64,000 bases of DNA, taken from assembly GCA_947650365.1 (NCBI GenBank), contig OX393557.1:32739099-32803098 (forward strand), given 5' to 3'. Positions 49,586 through 59,999 of the stretch are shown here, one piece after another (the first letter of the stretch is position 1; the number at the start of each line of letters is the position of its first letter). A model generated the notes under the pieces. The model had not been told where the DNA came from, ran no database searches, and was given only the letters and a program-made list of their open reading frames with translations. A program made the position numbers and the translations under genes. Source of the DNA: Chamaelirium japonicum. Lineage: Eukaryota > Streptophyta > Magnoliopsida > Liliales > Melanthiaceae.

Positions 49586-49589
<4 letters not shown>
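40451..49589 (-). CDS. HNH endonuclease-like protein, 170 aa, three exons
   Basis: Exons are 49589-49355, 48789-48667 and 40605-40451 (TAG at 40453-40451), joined by GT-AG introns of 565 and 8,061 bp. The two junctions leave 1 and then 1 base over (codon for Gly79 and Asp120 are split), and the total is 513 nt. The protein has a Cys-rich knuckle C56-x5-C62-x2-C65-x-C67, then DHIIPFSKGG with His72, Asn86 in AENCQIL and Asn95 in TRVNRFK, an HNN/HNH-type metal-finger nuclease core. This matches small plant HNH-domain proteins with the same C-terminal block (DVIEMAVYGDVIRPGNQCRC). Metal-dependent nucleic-acid cleavage is expected from the fold but biological role is unknown. A GA tract abuts the start codon. 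Intron 1 holds a TRIM; intron 2 holds a gypsy remnant and a SINE. Confidence 0.93.
40607..41400. other. HNH intron 2, left part
   Basis: AT-rich intron without recognisable element or frame. Confidence 0.5.
41400..44540 (+). pseudogene. Decayed Ty3/gypsy remnant in HNH intron 2
   Basis: The left part (about 41410-42260) looks like an LTR: TGTGTGGTTAGGATACCAC start, TTTATAAACTC near 41702. A coiled-coil-like gag piece follows at about 42810-42870 (KVAKALAKLSERVSSLESKT). After an internal deletion, the extreme C-terminus of pol is visible in broken frames: KGDYVMN-IRPERFPS at 44045-44090, LPERYGI and FNVWGLVPYGGPAVIPEDPF at 44170-44260, and STR-GGY-RFLV then SDATWISMEELQRL at 44420-44525, which resembles the chromodomain-like tail of chromoviruses. 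A 46-bp segment is tandemly duplicated at 44345 and 44391. Many stops; RT and integrase core are missing. Boundaries are approximate. Confidence 0.72.
44541..45857. other. HNH intron 2, unassigned
   Basis: No recognisable domain or element boundary. Nothing specific seen. Confidence 0.5.
45868..45987 (+). mobile_element. Short tRNA-derived SINE
   Basis: A 120-bp element has A-box-like GCTTAGTTGGTAAAATAGC, B-box-like GGGATCAAACC and an A-rich tail CAAAAAACAAAG. A perfect 10-bp duplication AGAGGCAAGA flanks it (45858-45867, 45988-45997). It lies in HNH intron 2. Confidence 0.8.
45998..48666. other. HNH intron 2, right part
   Basis: Intron sequence of mixed composition. A 125-codon minus-strand frame (46919-46542) has no domain I recognise and no splice context, so it is not called as a gene. 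Confidence 0.5.
48920..49259 (-). mobile_element. TRIM (terminal-repeat retrotransposon in miniature), 340 bp
   Basis: Two 111-bp LTRs (48920-49030 and 49149-49259) flank a 118-bp interior with no coding capacity. In minus sense the element starts TGTTAACGGATAG and the 5' LTR ends TATCTAACA, directly followed by TGGTATCAGAGC (49148-49137), the canonical initiator-Met-tRNA primer site. A polypurine tract GTGAGGGGGAG precedes the 3' LTR. A perfect 5-bp duplication AACCC (48915-48919, 49260-49264) flanks it. The LTRs are almost identical by eye, the outer CA of one having become TA. It sits wholly inside HNH intron 1. Confidence 0.95.

Positions 49590-49590
<1 letters not shown>

Positions 49591-49658
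<68 letters not shown>
49591..49658 (-). repeat. (GT)n(GA)n tract abutting the HNH start codon
   Basis: In gene sense about 11 GT units pass into about 23 GA units and then directly into the ATG at 49589. A GA microsatellite in the 5' leader this close to the start codon could affect transcription (GAGA-type factors) or initiation. That effect is an inference. Confidence 0.9.
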
Positions 49659-49736
49659 TTCTTGTGTGGGGGCTTCAAATAGAGCCGAGTATGGTATACA
49701 CGAGAACAATGTCAAGAAAGTTTAAGTCTTAGGGAG

Positions 49737-50312
49737 GGTGTTAACTTATTTGCACCGCCAGGCACAAATTCGTAGCCCCCAACTTAACAAATAAATAAAT
49801 GTCTAATGTGTACGTCGTGTCAGTCACTCTCGATTGTTATGTTGTCGATTGCTTCTGTTTGACATGGTGTGAGCTATGTCGATCAGAATCAGCTGACATG
49901 TACCACATTATATCAGTCCGGAGCGACCAACAACCATATTAGTCGGGAGCGATCAACACATCTGCAATAATAAGGAGAAAAATTAGAAGAAAGGGGGAGG
50001 AGGAAAAGAAAGTGTGTGTGTATGTGCGCACGCGTGGAGGGAAGGGGTGAGGCGGAGGCAAGGTGCATGGAACCGGCGGCTACGGCGAGGTAATCGGAGT
50101 GGGGAGGAAGAAGGGAGGGAAGAAAAAGAGGAGGAGGAGGAGGAGGAGCAGGAGCGGCGACGACGAGCAAAGCGAGGAGAAGATGGAGGGGTGAAAAACC
50201 CATCTGTGGGATGCACTATCAAAATTGGGATATAATAAAAACAAAAAATGGATTGGGATGTGTTCATGATATGAGGGGTGTTAATAATTTTGTGGGTGCA
50301 AATAGTAAAACC
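49737..50312. mobile_element. MITE-like element, copy B, upstream of the HNH gene
   Basis: The partner of 13226-13804: 576 bp, inverted ends GGTGTTAACTTATTTGCACC and (complement of right end) GGTTTTACTATTTGCACCC, same internal order of motifs. It lies about 150 bp upstream of the HNH start codon. Confidence 0.75.
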
Positions 50313-51983
50313 TAACTAAAGCTACAAAGCTGATGGAATGCTACACCGAGGAATACAAAAATTCTTGGTAAAGAGAGGCATGTGATGGCATGCCACTTTT
50401 CCACTGGTTGGCTTGTTTTTGTACAAGATTGGATTTACTTTTCCAATCCTTAGTTAAACTTTCTAACAAACGGGTACATTAGGGCTCACGATGAGGAATC
50501 CAATTACTTTACCCTTCCTTAGCTAAACTTTGTATTGACCAAAACGAGGCCTAAAGATGGGAGGAAAATACCTACCCCTACCCCATTAGCCCATGTGGGC
50601 CACATGGTATGTCAAATATTTTTTTGTTTTGCTTTTTTTCCAATTTGAATATTGTCGCCGCCATCGCCAATGCCAGTGCAGGTCCTTGCGCAAATTCCAA
50701 TACAAGGTACCTCCATAATGCTGGAACCAGATGCCAACGTTAGTGGCCATGGAGGGAGGAGGAAGGATGAGGAGAGGAGGTGGGCGGCGGCCTACACTGG
50801 GACAGCCGATGGTGGCCTACTAGCAACAACGACAATGTTATGAACCCGACCATTTTTTCCAAAAGCTACAAAGCTAATGGAAATTGGGCTCGATAATTGC
50901 TTAGGCACATAACATATCACCAAGCTTCCGTGGCCAACGTCCTCGTTGGCCCCCTCTATGAAACTGGCCCATGTTGGGACTAGCATGTCGTACATGCCAA
51001 TTCTAGAATGCCCGACACTTGATTAAGTTCATATTACAAAAAATCACAAACTTATATGCATGAGATGCATAAATCCACTAGTCCACTTTAGTGTAGTTAA
51101 AGTGACTCGTGTGTGTGTGGATGAGATCCACATGCAGCAGATATGAGCCACCATGCACACTTATGTAGGTTCACAATTGGTTGTTAGACTGAACATCTAG
51201 CATGCAAAAATTGTAACATCCTGACCTACTCATTAAAGAAGGATGACCTATCTCGGTCATTGGTATGAGATACTATGTGAGGTAGTGTTGATGCAATAGG
51301 AATGCATTGAACAGAATCAAAACAGGTAACCAGTCTTAAGAATTGTCAGCCAAGACCATAAAACCTCTACTGCTAGTTGACTAGAACCACAATTCTATGA
51401 TGTGTTGCGAACCTTAGGTTTAGTGTTCTTTATTTTGACCTACCAATCAACTATGCCATATGACAGGCCGACTCTGGGTAGTTTGCATTAGACTCTAGGG
51501 AGCGCAAACAGTCCCTAAAGTCACCGACAAGGTGGGGTATGGGGTGGGCTCTGGGGTGAGGTATAGGAGGTGGGGTATGACAAGAGGAAGGAGGAGGACG
51601 GGATCTGAGATGGGGTATGGGGTGGGCTCGTCGGAGATGGGAGGGAAGCAGCTTGCCGCCGATGAGGTTGGGTATGGTGTGGGCTGTAAGCGGAGGAGTG
51701 GTAAGGGCTAGAGGTGGAGGTGGGGAATGAGGTGGAGTTTTTTTGTTTTTTTTTTTGGGGGTGGGCTTGGCGATAGGTCCCTGATCATCATATCAACTAG
51801 CCTAAACTGTCACATGCCTCTCATCTTCATTGCTCACTGTTGTTTTTGCCACTGCTCGTGTTCGCTGACGTCGTTGCCTCCTTTGCTGCTCACGCCTGTT
51901 GTTTCCCATTGTTCGCACCACTAATCGCGCCCACTGCCCTCCACCGGAGAGAGAGAGAGAGAGAGGCCCACTGCCCTCCACCG

Positions 51984-52031
<48 letters not shown>

Positions 52032-52546
52032 TGGCAAAAAGGAGAGGCAAGTGAGGGCGTTTTGGAGATTCAGTGGAAACTGTGGTCCTTTACACCAAAC
52101 GAACCCGTTGATCAGAGACCTTAGACTAAAGCCATCTTCTGACTGTCCTTTACACCGAACTGATCTGTTGTCAGGGACCTTACCCGCCTTACCTCTTTTT
52201 TTTTTAGGGGGTGGAGGGGAAACCAAAGAGGGAGTGAGGTATGCACATCATTTTTGCGATGTGAATAAAATTTCCCTTAGTTATGAATGTTTTGGTAAAC
52301 ATGGCACAAAAATCGCAATAGTTGTCCATAATCTTGTCTCTCTTAGCCTGGTCAAGCTCTTCCGCCTTGGGTTAGGAGCCTTAAGACGCTTTCGCCAATT
52401 CTGGGCTGCCTACCTCCAAACAACATGTTGGTCTATTCTGCATTTTGGCCGATTCTGCAACTTTTTACTAATTTTACAGATCTGGTCATTTCTGGTAATT
52501 CACCAATAGCCGGTTTCTACCTTACTTGATTTTTAACTGTGGCCAA
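50313..52546. other. Intergenic DNA with G-rich minisatellite
   Basis: From about 51530 to 51740 a degenerate minisatellite built on GTGGGGTATGGGGTGGGCT occurs. At 51925-52032 the segment CCCACTGCCCTCCACCGG followed by (GA)n occurs twice. CCTTTACACC-AAC-GA/GAACTGATC blocks repeat near 52085 and 52146. No gene recognised. Confidence 0.55.
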
Positions 52547-53252
52547 TGTGAGGGGAAGTTACAGCCGTCGTACGATTTTCTATCAACAATCGATTGATGC
52601 TTGACTTCGAGTGCAGTACACTGTAGAGTGCTGAGCTGTCACACAGACACTGTTGAGTAGAGAGAGAGAGAAAGGGAAAGAGTTAACACAGGATGTGGTG
52701 ACGAAGTTCGGCCGAAGCCAACGTCTCCATATGGTAAGATGCAACCGTTGAATCCACTAACTCTGAAATATAGAATGACCTCGATAGGCCGAGAGTCACT
52801 TGTACAAGCAATCAGAGAAAATAAGAAAAGGGATAGAAGAGGAGATCCACCCTCAGCCAGAGCTCTGAACTCTTAATAACTAAATAATGATCTTTGCGAT
52901 AGAATTTGGGATCTTAAATGAGGATCCGATCTAAATTATCAATTTGGTCTGGTATTTCTAGAGTTTGAAGAATATTTGGGGATTTCGTAAATATCCGAGG
53001 GGGATTTACCAATCCTCAGACCTTCTCTTTAGGCCCCAGGCAGGGCTAGTGGATCCCATCGTCATCCTTGTGGGCCCCAAGCAGGGCTAGGGGTCCCACT
53101 ATCATCCTTGTGGGACCCAGGCAGGGCTAGCAGGTCCCATCGTCATCCTTGTGGGCCCCATGCAAAGATGGCGGGTCCCACCATCGTTTTTGTGGGCCCC
53201 AAGAAGATTGGAGAGTCCCACCATTAGGCGTTAGCCAAATTTTGCACCCACA
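52547..53252 (-). repeat. 3' LTR of the LARD-like element (706 bp)
   Basis: Shares ATCGATTGATGCTTGACTTC, ACTAACTCTGAAATATAGA and TTTTGCACCCACA with the other LTR in order. It has about five copies of the 45-bp CCC-AGGCAGGGCTAG unit (53030-53230). The TATA box equivalent has decayed to TAGAAATAC. Confidence 0.85.
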
Positions 53253-53266
53253 ATTTACCCCTCCCA
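53253..53266 (-). promoter_or_regulatory. Polypurine tract of the LARD-like element
   Basis: Minus strand TGGGAGGGGTAAAT immediately precedes the 3' LTR, consistent with a plus-strand primer site and with the orientation from the primer-binding site. Confidence 0.65.
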
Positions 53267-53339
53267 GTAAGGTAGGTGTTAACCCAGTTGGCTGTGACTC
53301 TATGGTGCAAAATTAGTTTGTCGATGTCGAGCGACTTGG

Positions 53340-54260
53340 CGAGTGTTAGAAAAAACTTGCTAACCCCCAGCCCAGGGTCAACCAAAGTTCAGTTTGTCGA
53401 CCCACTGTTCGGGGCCAACCGTAGAGTGTGCCAACCCTAGGGTTGCAAACGAAGGCTCGCGGCTCGGCTCGATAAAAGCTCATTCGAGTTCGTTCGGTTA
53501 CTAGTCAAGCCAAGCCCAAGCCTAGAGTTTAGGCTCGTTTAATAAACGACCCAAGCTCAAGCAGACCAAAGCTCAGCTCATTTGGGCTCGCAAACATTCT
53601 TGTTTAGGGCTCATAAGCAAAGCTCGTGAACAAGCTCGATATGCTGACAAAGGGCTCGTAAATAGGCTCATAAATGGCTTGAATAGGCTTAACATATAGC
53701 CTTGTTTGAAGTTTAGGCTCGTGAACAAGCCCGATAAGGGATTGTTTGATCACTAATTGAGCATAGCATAGTCTGAAGTTTAGGCTCATGAACAAGCTCA
53801 AGCAGACCAAACATCGGCTCAGCTCAGCTCAATTATTAAACAAGCCAAGCCCAAGCCTAAAATATAGGCTTGTTTAATAAACAAACAAGCTCAAACAGGC
53901 CAAAACTTGGCTCGACTCGGCTCGTTTGCAGCCCTAGCCAACCCCCTGCCAAGGGCTAACCATAAGTCTGTCTACCAACCCACTGTCCGGGGCCGACCAA
54001 CGCGTCTGTCGACGCCCTGCCAAGGGCCAACCAGAAGTTTGTCTGCCGACCCATTGCCAAGGGTTGACCATCACATCAACCGATCGCCTACCAAGGGCCG
54101 ACCAAAGTTATGCATGTCGGCAAGCTGTCCGGGGTTGACCGTTGCATCTGTCGACCCCCCTACCAAGGGCCGACCAAAGTTATGTCTGTCGGCCCGCTAT
54201 CCGAGGCCGACCATCATGTCTGTCGACCTAATGCCAAGGGCCAACCTACAGGGCATTTGA
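53340..54260. repeat. Block 1: about 36-bp tandem repeat interrupted by a MITE
   Basis: Units of the form GCC-AAGGGCCGACCAAAG...TCTGTCGACC recur about every 35-36 bp at 53945-54260; the same units occur left of the MITE at 53380-53437, showing the array was split by that insertion. Confidence 0.75.
53438..53936. mobile_element. hAT-type MITE, 499 bp
   Basis: Inverted ends TAGGGTTGCAAACGA and TCGTTTGCAGCCCTA (14 of 15 match) are flanked by a perfect 8-bp duplication GCCAACCC (53430-53437, 53937-53944). The interior is built of AGGCTCGTTTAATAAAC- and AGCTCGTGAACAAGCTC-type motifs with no coding potential. Confidence 0.92.
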
Positions 54261-54289
54261 GTAACGTCGTTGCCAGGGCCAGCCGACAT

Positions 54290-55080
54290 GAGGGGCGACC
54301 TGTCGATCGATCGGTCTGCTGGTTATAGCCAACCGACCACAGTAGGGGCAGTCGGTCGCTGGGTGTTTCCGGCGACCGACCGTAGTGCGCCCGCGATCGA
54401 TTGGGCGATCGGTCGGTCGACGCGTTCGGTCGTTCGGTCATTCGGTCGGTTGGTCGCAGTCAACCTACCGTGTTAGAGGCGGTCGGTCGGTCATCGCCAA
54501 CTGACCGAGGTCGAGGGGGTCGGGTAGCAGAGGGGTTCTAGAGCCTGACCCTTTAGAATTGTTGGCCGACCGCAGTGCGACCATGATTGACCAAGCCGGT
54601 CGATTAGTGCGGTCAGTTGGTCGATTGGTCACAGCCAACCAACCATGGTAGGGGCGATCGATCGCTAGGTGTTTTTGACGGTCAACCGTAGTGTGCCCGC
54701 GACCAACCGGGTGGTCGATCGGCTAGCGCAGTCAGTCGATCACAGCCAACTAACGGCGATAGGGGCGATCGATCGTTGGGCATCTCCGGCGACTGACTGT
54801 GGTGAACCCACAACTGAACGGGCAGTTGGTCGATTGATGCGGTCGGTTAGTCATCACCAACCAACCGAGGTCGAGGGGGTCGGACGCTAGAGGGGTTTTG
54901 ATGCCCGACCCTTTGGAATTTACGGTCGACCATAGTGCGCCCGCAACCGTCCGATTGGTCGATTGATTGGCGTGGTCAGTCAGCTGATTGGTCACAGCCA
55001 ACCGACCACAACAGGGGCGGGCGATCGCTGGGTGCCTCTAGTAGCCGATCCCAGTGCCCCCACAACCGACCGCCCTATCT
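54290..55080. repeat. Block 2: higher-order repeat of about 355 bp
   Basis: GTCGAGGGGGTCGG occurs at 54512 and 54873 and TCGCT(G/A)GGTG near 54671 and 55025, giving a period of about 355-360 bp. Within it, CAGCCAACCGACC/GGTCGGTTGGTC motifs occur in both orientations. Confidence 0.65.
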
Positions 55081-55259
55081 GCGGTCGGTTGAAGGCCTTT
55101 GGTCTATTCGAGATTTGGAGAGTCGCTTTAAAGGGTGATGTGGTAGTGGCGTATATGGAGGATGACATGATGAGTCCTCAGGATGCCACGTGGCTAGCTG
55201 TTGGGGTTTTTTGTGTTTTTGCCCCAAATTTTTGAGCGGAAAAATCCAAATATTTGTTG

Positions 55260-56760
55260 AGTGTCGAGGCAGTGGTGGTACCACGGAATTTGTCTTCGAG
55301 TGCTAAGGGTATGTCCTTGGACTCATTGAGTGTCGAGGCGACGACACCTGCCTCAGACATTGTCTTCGAGTCCCAAGGGTATGTCCTTGGACTTTGTGTA
55401 TACTAAGGTAGCGTTGCCTGCCTCGGACTTTGTCTTTGAATGCCAAGGTTGTCTCCTTATACTTGTTGAATGCCGAGGCGGCGACGGCGACCTCAAACTT
55501 TGTCTTTGGGTGCCATGGATAGGTTGGACTTTGTGCATGTTGAGGCAGTGAACCTGCCTCAGACTTTGTACATACCGAGGCAGTAAACCTACCTCGGACT
55601 TTGTCTTTGAGTGTCAAGGATAGGTCCTTGGACTTGGTGCATGCCGAGGCGACGACTGCGGCCTTGGACTTTGTATTCGAATGTCAAGGTTGTTTTCTTA
55701 GACTAAGAGAATACCGAGATAGCGATAGCAGTCTCGGACTTTGTCTTCGAGTGCCAAGGATAGGTCCTTGGACATGTTGCATGCTAAGGCAGTGACGGTA
55801 GCCTCGGACTTTGTCTTTGAATACCAAAGCTATCTCCTTGGACTTGTTGAATGCCAAGGCGGCGACGGCGGCCTCAGACTTTATCTGCGAGTGCCAATGA
55901 TAGGCCCTTAGACTTTGTGCATGCCGAGGCGACGACACATGCCTCGGACTTTGTCTTTGAATGCCCAGGATAGGTCCTTGGACTTGTAGCATCCGAGGCG
56001 GCAACAGCGGCCAAAGACTATATCTTCGAACGCCAAGGCTGTCTCGTTGGACTTGCTGAATGCTGAGGCGGCGATGGCGATCTCGGCCTTTGTCTTCGAG
56101 TGCCAAGGATAGATCCTTGGACTTTGTGCATGCCAAGACAGCGGCGCTTGTCTCAAACTTTGTCTTTGAAGGCCAAGATTGTCTCCTTGGACTTGTTGAG
56201 TGTCGATACAGCAATGGAAGCCTCGAATTTTCTCATTCGAGTGCCAAGGATAGGTCCTTGGACTTGTTACATGCCGAGGCAGCAACAACGGCCTCAGACT
56301 TTGTCTTCGAGTGCCAAGGTTAGGTCCTTGGACTTGTTGCATGCCAAGGCGGCAACGGTGACCTCGGACTTTGTTTTTTAATGCCAAGGATGTCTTCTTC
56401 GACTTGCTGAATGCCGAGACAATGACGACGATCTTGAAATTTGTATTCGAGGGCTAAGGATAGGTCCTTGAACTTTGTGCATGCTGAGACGATGACGCCT
56501 GCCTCGGACTTTATCTTTGAATGCCGAGGTTGTCTTCTTGGACTTACTGAATGTCAAGGCAACGACGACGCCCTTAATCTTTGTCTTCGAGTGCCAAGGA
56601 TAGGTCCTTGGACTTTGTACATGACGAGGCAGCGACACCTGCTTTGAACTTTATCTTTGAATGCCAAGGCTATCTTCTTGGACTTGTTGAATGTCGAGGT
56701 GGCAACGGCGGCCTCAGAGTTTGTTTTCGAATACCAAGGTTGTCTCTTTGGACTTATCGA
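55260..56760. repeat. Block 3: about 70-bp tandem array, some 20 units
   Basis: The unit contains (T/G)GCCGAGGCGGCGAC, CCTCGGACTTTGTCTT and GTGCCAAGGATAGGTCCTTGGA. Unit landmarks fall at 55849, 55920, 55989, 56059, 56128, 56200, 56270, 56340 and 56409. Open frames across it are repeat artefacts. Confidence 0.9.
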
Positions 56761-56789
56761 TATGTAGCTTATACATTTATCTATCGACC

Positions 56790-58710
56790 TTTGAATCTTC
56801 GGGCAATCTGTAATGCTTGATGATGCCCGAGAGTTGGCTGTCTCCAATCCCTCAATTGTCGGTTGAATCTTCAGGCAATCTATAATATCGGAGGATGCCA
56901 GAGGGTTGGTTGTCTCTAATCCCTCGGTTGACGGTTGATCATTCGAGCAATCTGCAATACCAGAGGATGCCCGAGGGTTACAGTCTCCAATCCCTTGGTT
57001 GTCGGTTGAATCTTCAAGCAATCTACAATGTTTGAGGATGCCCGAGGGTTGCCTGTTTCCAATCCCTCAGTTGACAGTTAAATCTTCGAGCAATCTGCAA
57101 TGTTGGAGGATGCCCAAGGGTTGGTTATCTCCAATCCCTCAATTATCGGTTGAATCTTCAGGCAATATGCAATGTCGGAGGATGCCCGGGGTTGGATGTC
57201 TCCACTCCCTCAGATGACGATTGAATCTTTAGGCAATGCCTGAGGGTTGGATGTCTCCAATCCCTCGGTTGACGGTTGAATCTTTGAGCAATCTGTAATG
57301 CCAGAGGATGCCCGAGGGTTGGTTGTCTCTAATCCCTCGGTTGACGGTTCAATCTTCAAGCAACTTGCAATGCCTGACGATGTTTGAGGGTTGGCTATCT
57401 CCAATTCCTCGGTTATCGGTTGAATCTTCAGGCAATCTGCATTGCCAAAAGATGCTTGAGGGTTGGCCATCTCCACTCCCTCGGTTGTCAGTTGAATCTT
57501 CAGGCAATCTGCAATGTCGAAGGATGCCCGATGTTGGTTGTCTCTAATCCCTTAGTTGACGGTTGATCTTTTGGGCAATCTACAATATCAGAGGATGCCC
57601 GAGGGTTGGTTGTCTCCAATCCCTCGGTTGTCGGTTGAATCTTTAGGCAATCTACAATGCCTGAGAATGCCCAAGGGTTGGCTGTCTCCAATCCCTCGGT
57701 TGACGGTTGAATCTTCGGACAATCTGCAATGATGGAGGATACCCGAGGGTCTAATCCCTCAGTTGACGATTGAATCTTCAGAAAACCTGTAATGCCTGAG
57801 GATGCCCGAGGGTTAGCTATCTCTAATCTATCGTTTGTTGATTGAATCTTCAGGCAATCTACAATGTCTGAGGATGCTCGAAGGTTGGCTATCTCCAAGC
57901 CCTCAGTTAACGGTTAAACTTTCAGGCAATCTGCAATGTTGGAGGATGCCCAAGGGTTAGCTGTCTCCGATCCCTTGGTTGACGGTTGAATCTTCAGGCA
58001 ACCCGCAATGCCTGAGGATGCACAAGGGTTGGTTGTCTCCATTCCCTCGGTTATCGTTTGAATCTTCATGTAATCTGCAATGCCGGAGGATAACCGAAGG
58101 TTGGTTGTCTCCAATCCCTCCGGTTGACAGTTGAATCTACGAGCAATTTGCAATATCGGTGTATGCTTGAGGGTTGGCTATCTCTAATCCCTCGGTTGAC
58201 AGTTGATCCTTTGAGCAATCTGCAAAGCCGTAGGATGCTCAAGAGTTGGTTGTCTCTAATCCCTTGGTTGTCGGTTGAATCTTCAGGTAATCTGCAATGC
58301 CTGAGGATGCCCGAGGATTGGATGTCTCCACTCCCTCAGTTGATGGTTGAATCTTTAGGCAATCTGCAATACCAAAGGATTCCCGAGGGTTGGCTGTCTC
58401 CAATCCCTCGATTGACGGTTGAATCTTTAGGCAACCTACAATATCTAAGGACGCTCTAGGATTGGCTGTCTCCGATCCCTCGGTTGTCGGTTGAATCTTC
58501 ATGCAATATGCAATACCAAAGGATGCTCGAGGATTGGTCGTCTCCAATCCTTCGGTTGTTGATTAAGTCTTCAAACAATCTGCAATGCCTGAGGATGCCT
58601 GAGGGATGGCTGTCTCCAATCCCTCAGTTGTTTATTGAATCTTCAAGCAATCTGCAATGCCTGAGGATGTTCGAGGGTTGGTTGTCTCCAATCCCTCGGT
58701 TGTCGGAGTC
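56790..58710. repeat. Block 4: about 72-bp tandem array, some 26 units
   Basis: The unit contains TTGAATCTTCAGGCAATCTG, CAATGCC-GAGGATGCCCGA and GGGTTGGCTGTCTCCAATCC. Adjacent landmarks are 71-75 bp apart with moderate divergence. It is unrelated by eye to block 3 despite the similar length. Confidence 0.92.
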
Positions 58711-59230
58711 TTCGGATGACATATTTCGTTCCAAACATCACTCACGATGTAGAGATCGGAGGATGATGCAGAACCGAGAAGTTCGAGATGATGAGCCAAC
58801 TCGTCGATACACTCCGACTCGTTGATACACTCTCAGACTGTTTGTCTAGGAGGGATGAGCGATGATCCTTTCGAAGGATGTTCGATGTGTTGCCGAGAGG
58901 TGTCGACGACGGATCGTTTGGAAGGAGCGGATTGTTAAAGAGATTATCGAGGTTGAGTCTGAGCGGTGCGGTCAACCGACAGATGACTCCATGAGTCCAC
59001 CTTAGATTGCTGTTCAGGATGTTGACTCATCGCATACCTATGACTCATTGAACGAGTTATAGGATGCTGAACATTCAAATGTAGATAACTCCCATCTGGC
59101 TGATCCAATGGTCGTGTCTTCGCCATTTAGGGACAGTGATGGAGACAAACAGGTTACTTGAACTAGTCGGTAGTTGTTCCATGACTAACAGAGCTAGGAA
59201 GCTCGGAGATCATAGTTCAATTGGGATGGA
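58711..59230. other. Non-repetitive leader of the LARD-like element
   Basis: About 520 bp of single-copy-looking sequence between block 4 and the primer-binding site. In element sense this is the leader position, where packaging and dimerisation signals would be expected; none can be identified by sight. Confidence 0.5.
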
Positions 59231-59247
59231 TCCCATAGACAGCGTCA
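59231..59247 (-). promoter_or_regulatory. Primer-binding site of the LARD-like element
   Basis: Minus strand TGACGCTGTCTATGGGA lies four bases inside the 5' LTR. It differs at three positions from TGGCGCCGTCTGTGGGA, a sequence commonly found next to plant gypsy LTRs. This sets the minus orientation. Confidence 0.65.
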
Positions 59248-59250
59248 AAC

Positions 59251-59386
59251 TATGGGGAGGGATTACGATCGTCGTACGGTTTCCTACCAACAATCGATTG
59301 ATGCTTGACTTCGAGTGCAGTGCACTGTAGAGTACTGAGCTGTCGTCTACTGAGCTGTCATGCAGACACTGTTGAGTAGAGAGGGG

Positions 59387-59457
<71 letters not shown>

Positions 59458-59999
59458 AAGGAGAGAGTTGGCACAAGATGTGGTGATGAAGTTCGGCTAA
59501 AGCCTATGTGTCCGTGCGGTAAGACGCAAATTTTGAATCTACTAACTCTGAAATATAGAGTGACCTCGACAGGCCGAGCGTCACTTGTACAAGCAATCAA
59601 GAAAAGAATAAAGGTGGACAGAAGAGAAGATCCATTCTCAGCCAGAGCTTTGCAACTCTTAATAACTGAAAAATGATTTTTGTGATGGAATTTGGGATCT
59701 TGAATGAGGATCCGATTTAGATTATCAGTTTAGTCTGCTATTTATAGAGTTTTGGGAATATCTTGGGCTTTGGTAAATATCCGGGGGAAATTCACCAAGC
59801 CCCAGACCATTTCTGTGGGACCCAAGCAGGGCTGGCAGGTCTCACCGTCGTCTTTGTGGGCCCCTGGCAGAGCTGGTGGGTTCCACTATTGTCCTTGTAA
59901 GCCCCAAGCAGGGTTGGCAGGTCCCACCGTCGTCTTTGTGGGCCCTAAGCAGGGTTGGAGGGTCCCACCATTAGGTGTTAGCCATATTTTGCACCCACA
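59251..59999 (-). repeat. 5' LTR of the LARD-like element (749 bp)
   Basis: In element sense it begins TGTGGGTGC. It contains about four copies of a 45-bp unit with CCCAAGCAGGG (plus strand, 59818-59970), a TATA box CTATAAATAG (TATAAATA at 59747-59740) and a large (GA)n tract (59386-59455) that explains most of the length difference from the other LTR. Confidence 0.85.

Larger units (their letters stand above)
52547..59999 (-). mobile_element. Non-coding LTR retrotransposon (LARD-like) with tandem-repeat body, 7.45 kb
   Basis: LTR-like direct repeats at 52547-53252 and 59251-59999 start TGTGGGTGCAAAAT on the minus strand. Flanking 5-mers GCCAA and ACCAA differ at one base and fit a decayed target duplication. 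A primer-binding-like site (59247-59231) and a polypurine tract (53266-53253) sit at the right LTR edges. The interior has no gag or pol trace; nearly all of it is tandem arrays in four blocks. The LTRs differ visibly at many positions, so the insertion is old. A hAT MITE has inserted at 53438. Confidence 0.85.

Noticed and set aside
56790-58710. Regularly spaced repeats resembling a CRISPR array
   Set aside because: Units are directly contiguous with no unique spacers, in plant DNA inside an LTR element.
54214-58825. Periodic peptides from both strands of the LARD-like body
   Set aside because: They follow the 70-72-bp repeats and change frame and strand freely. The element shows no gag or pol similarity.
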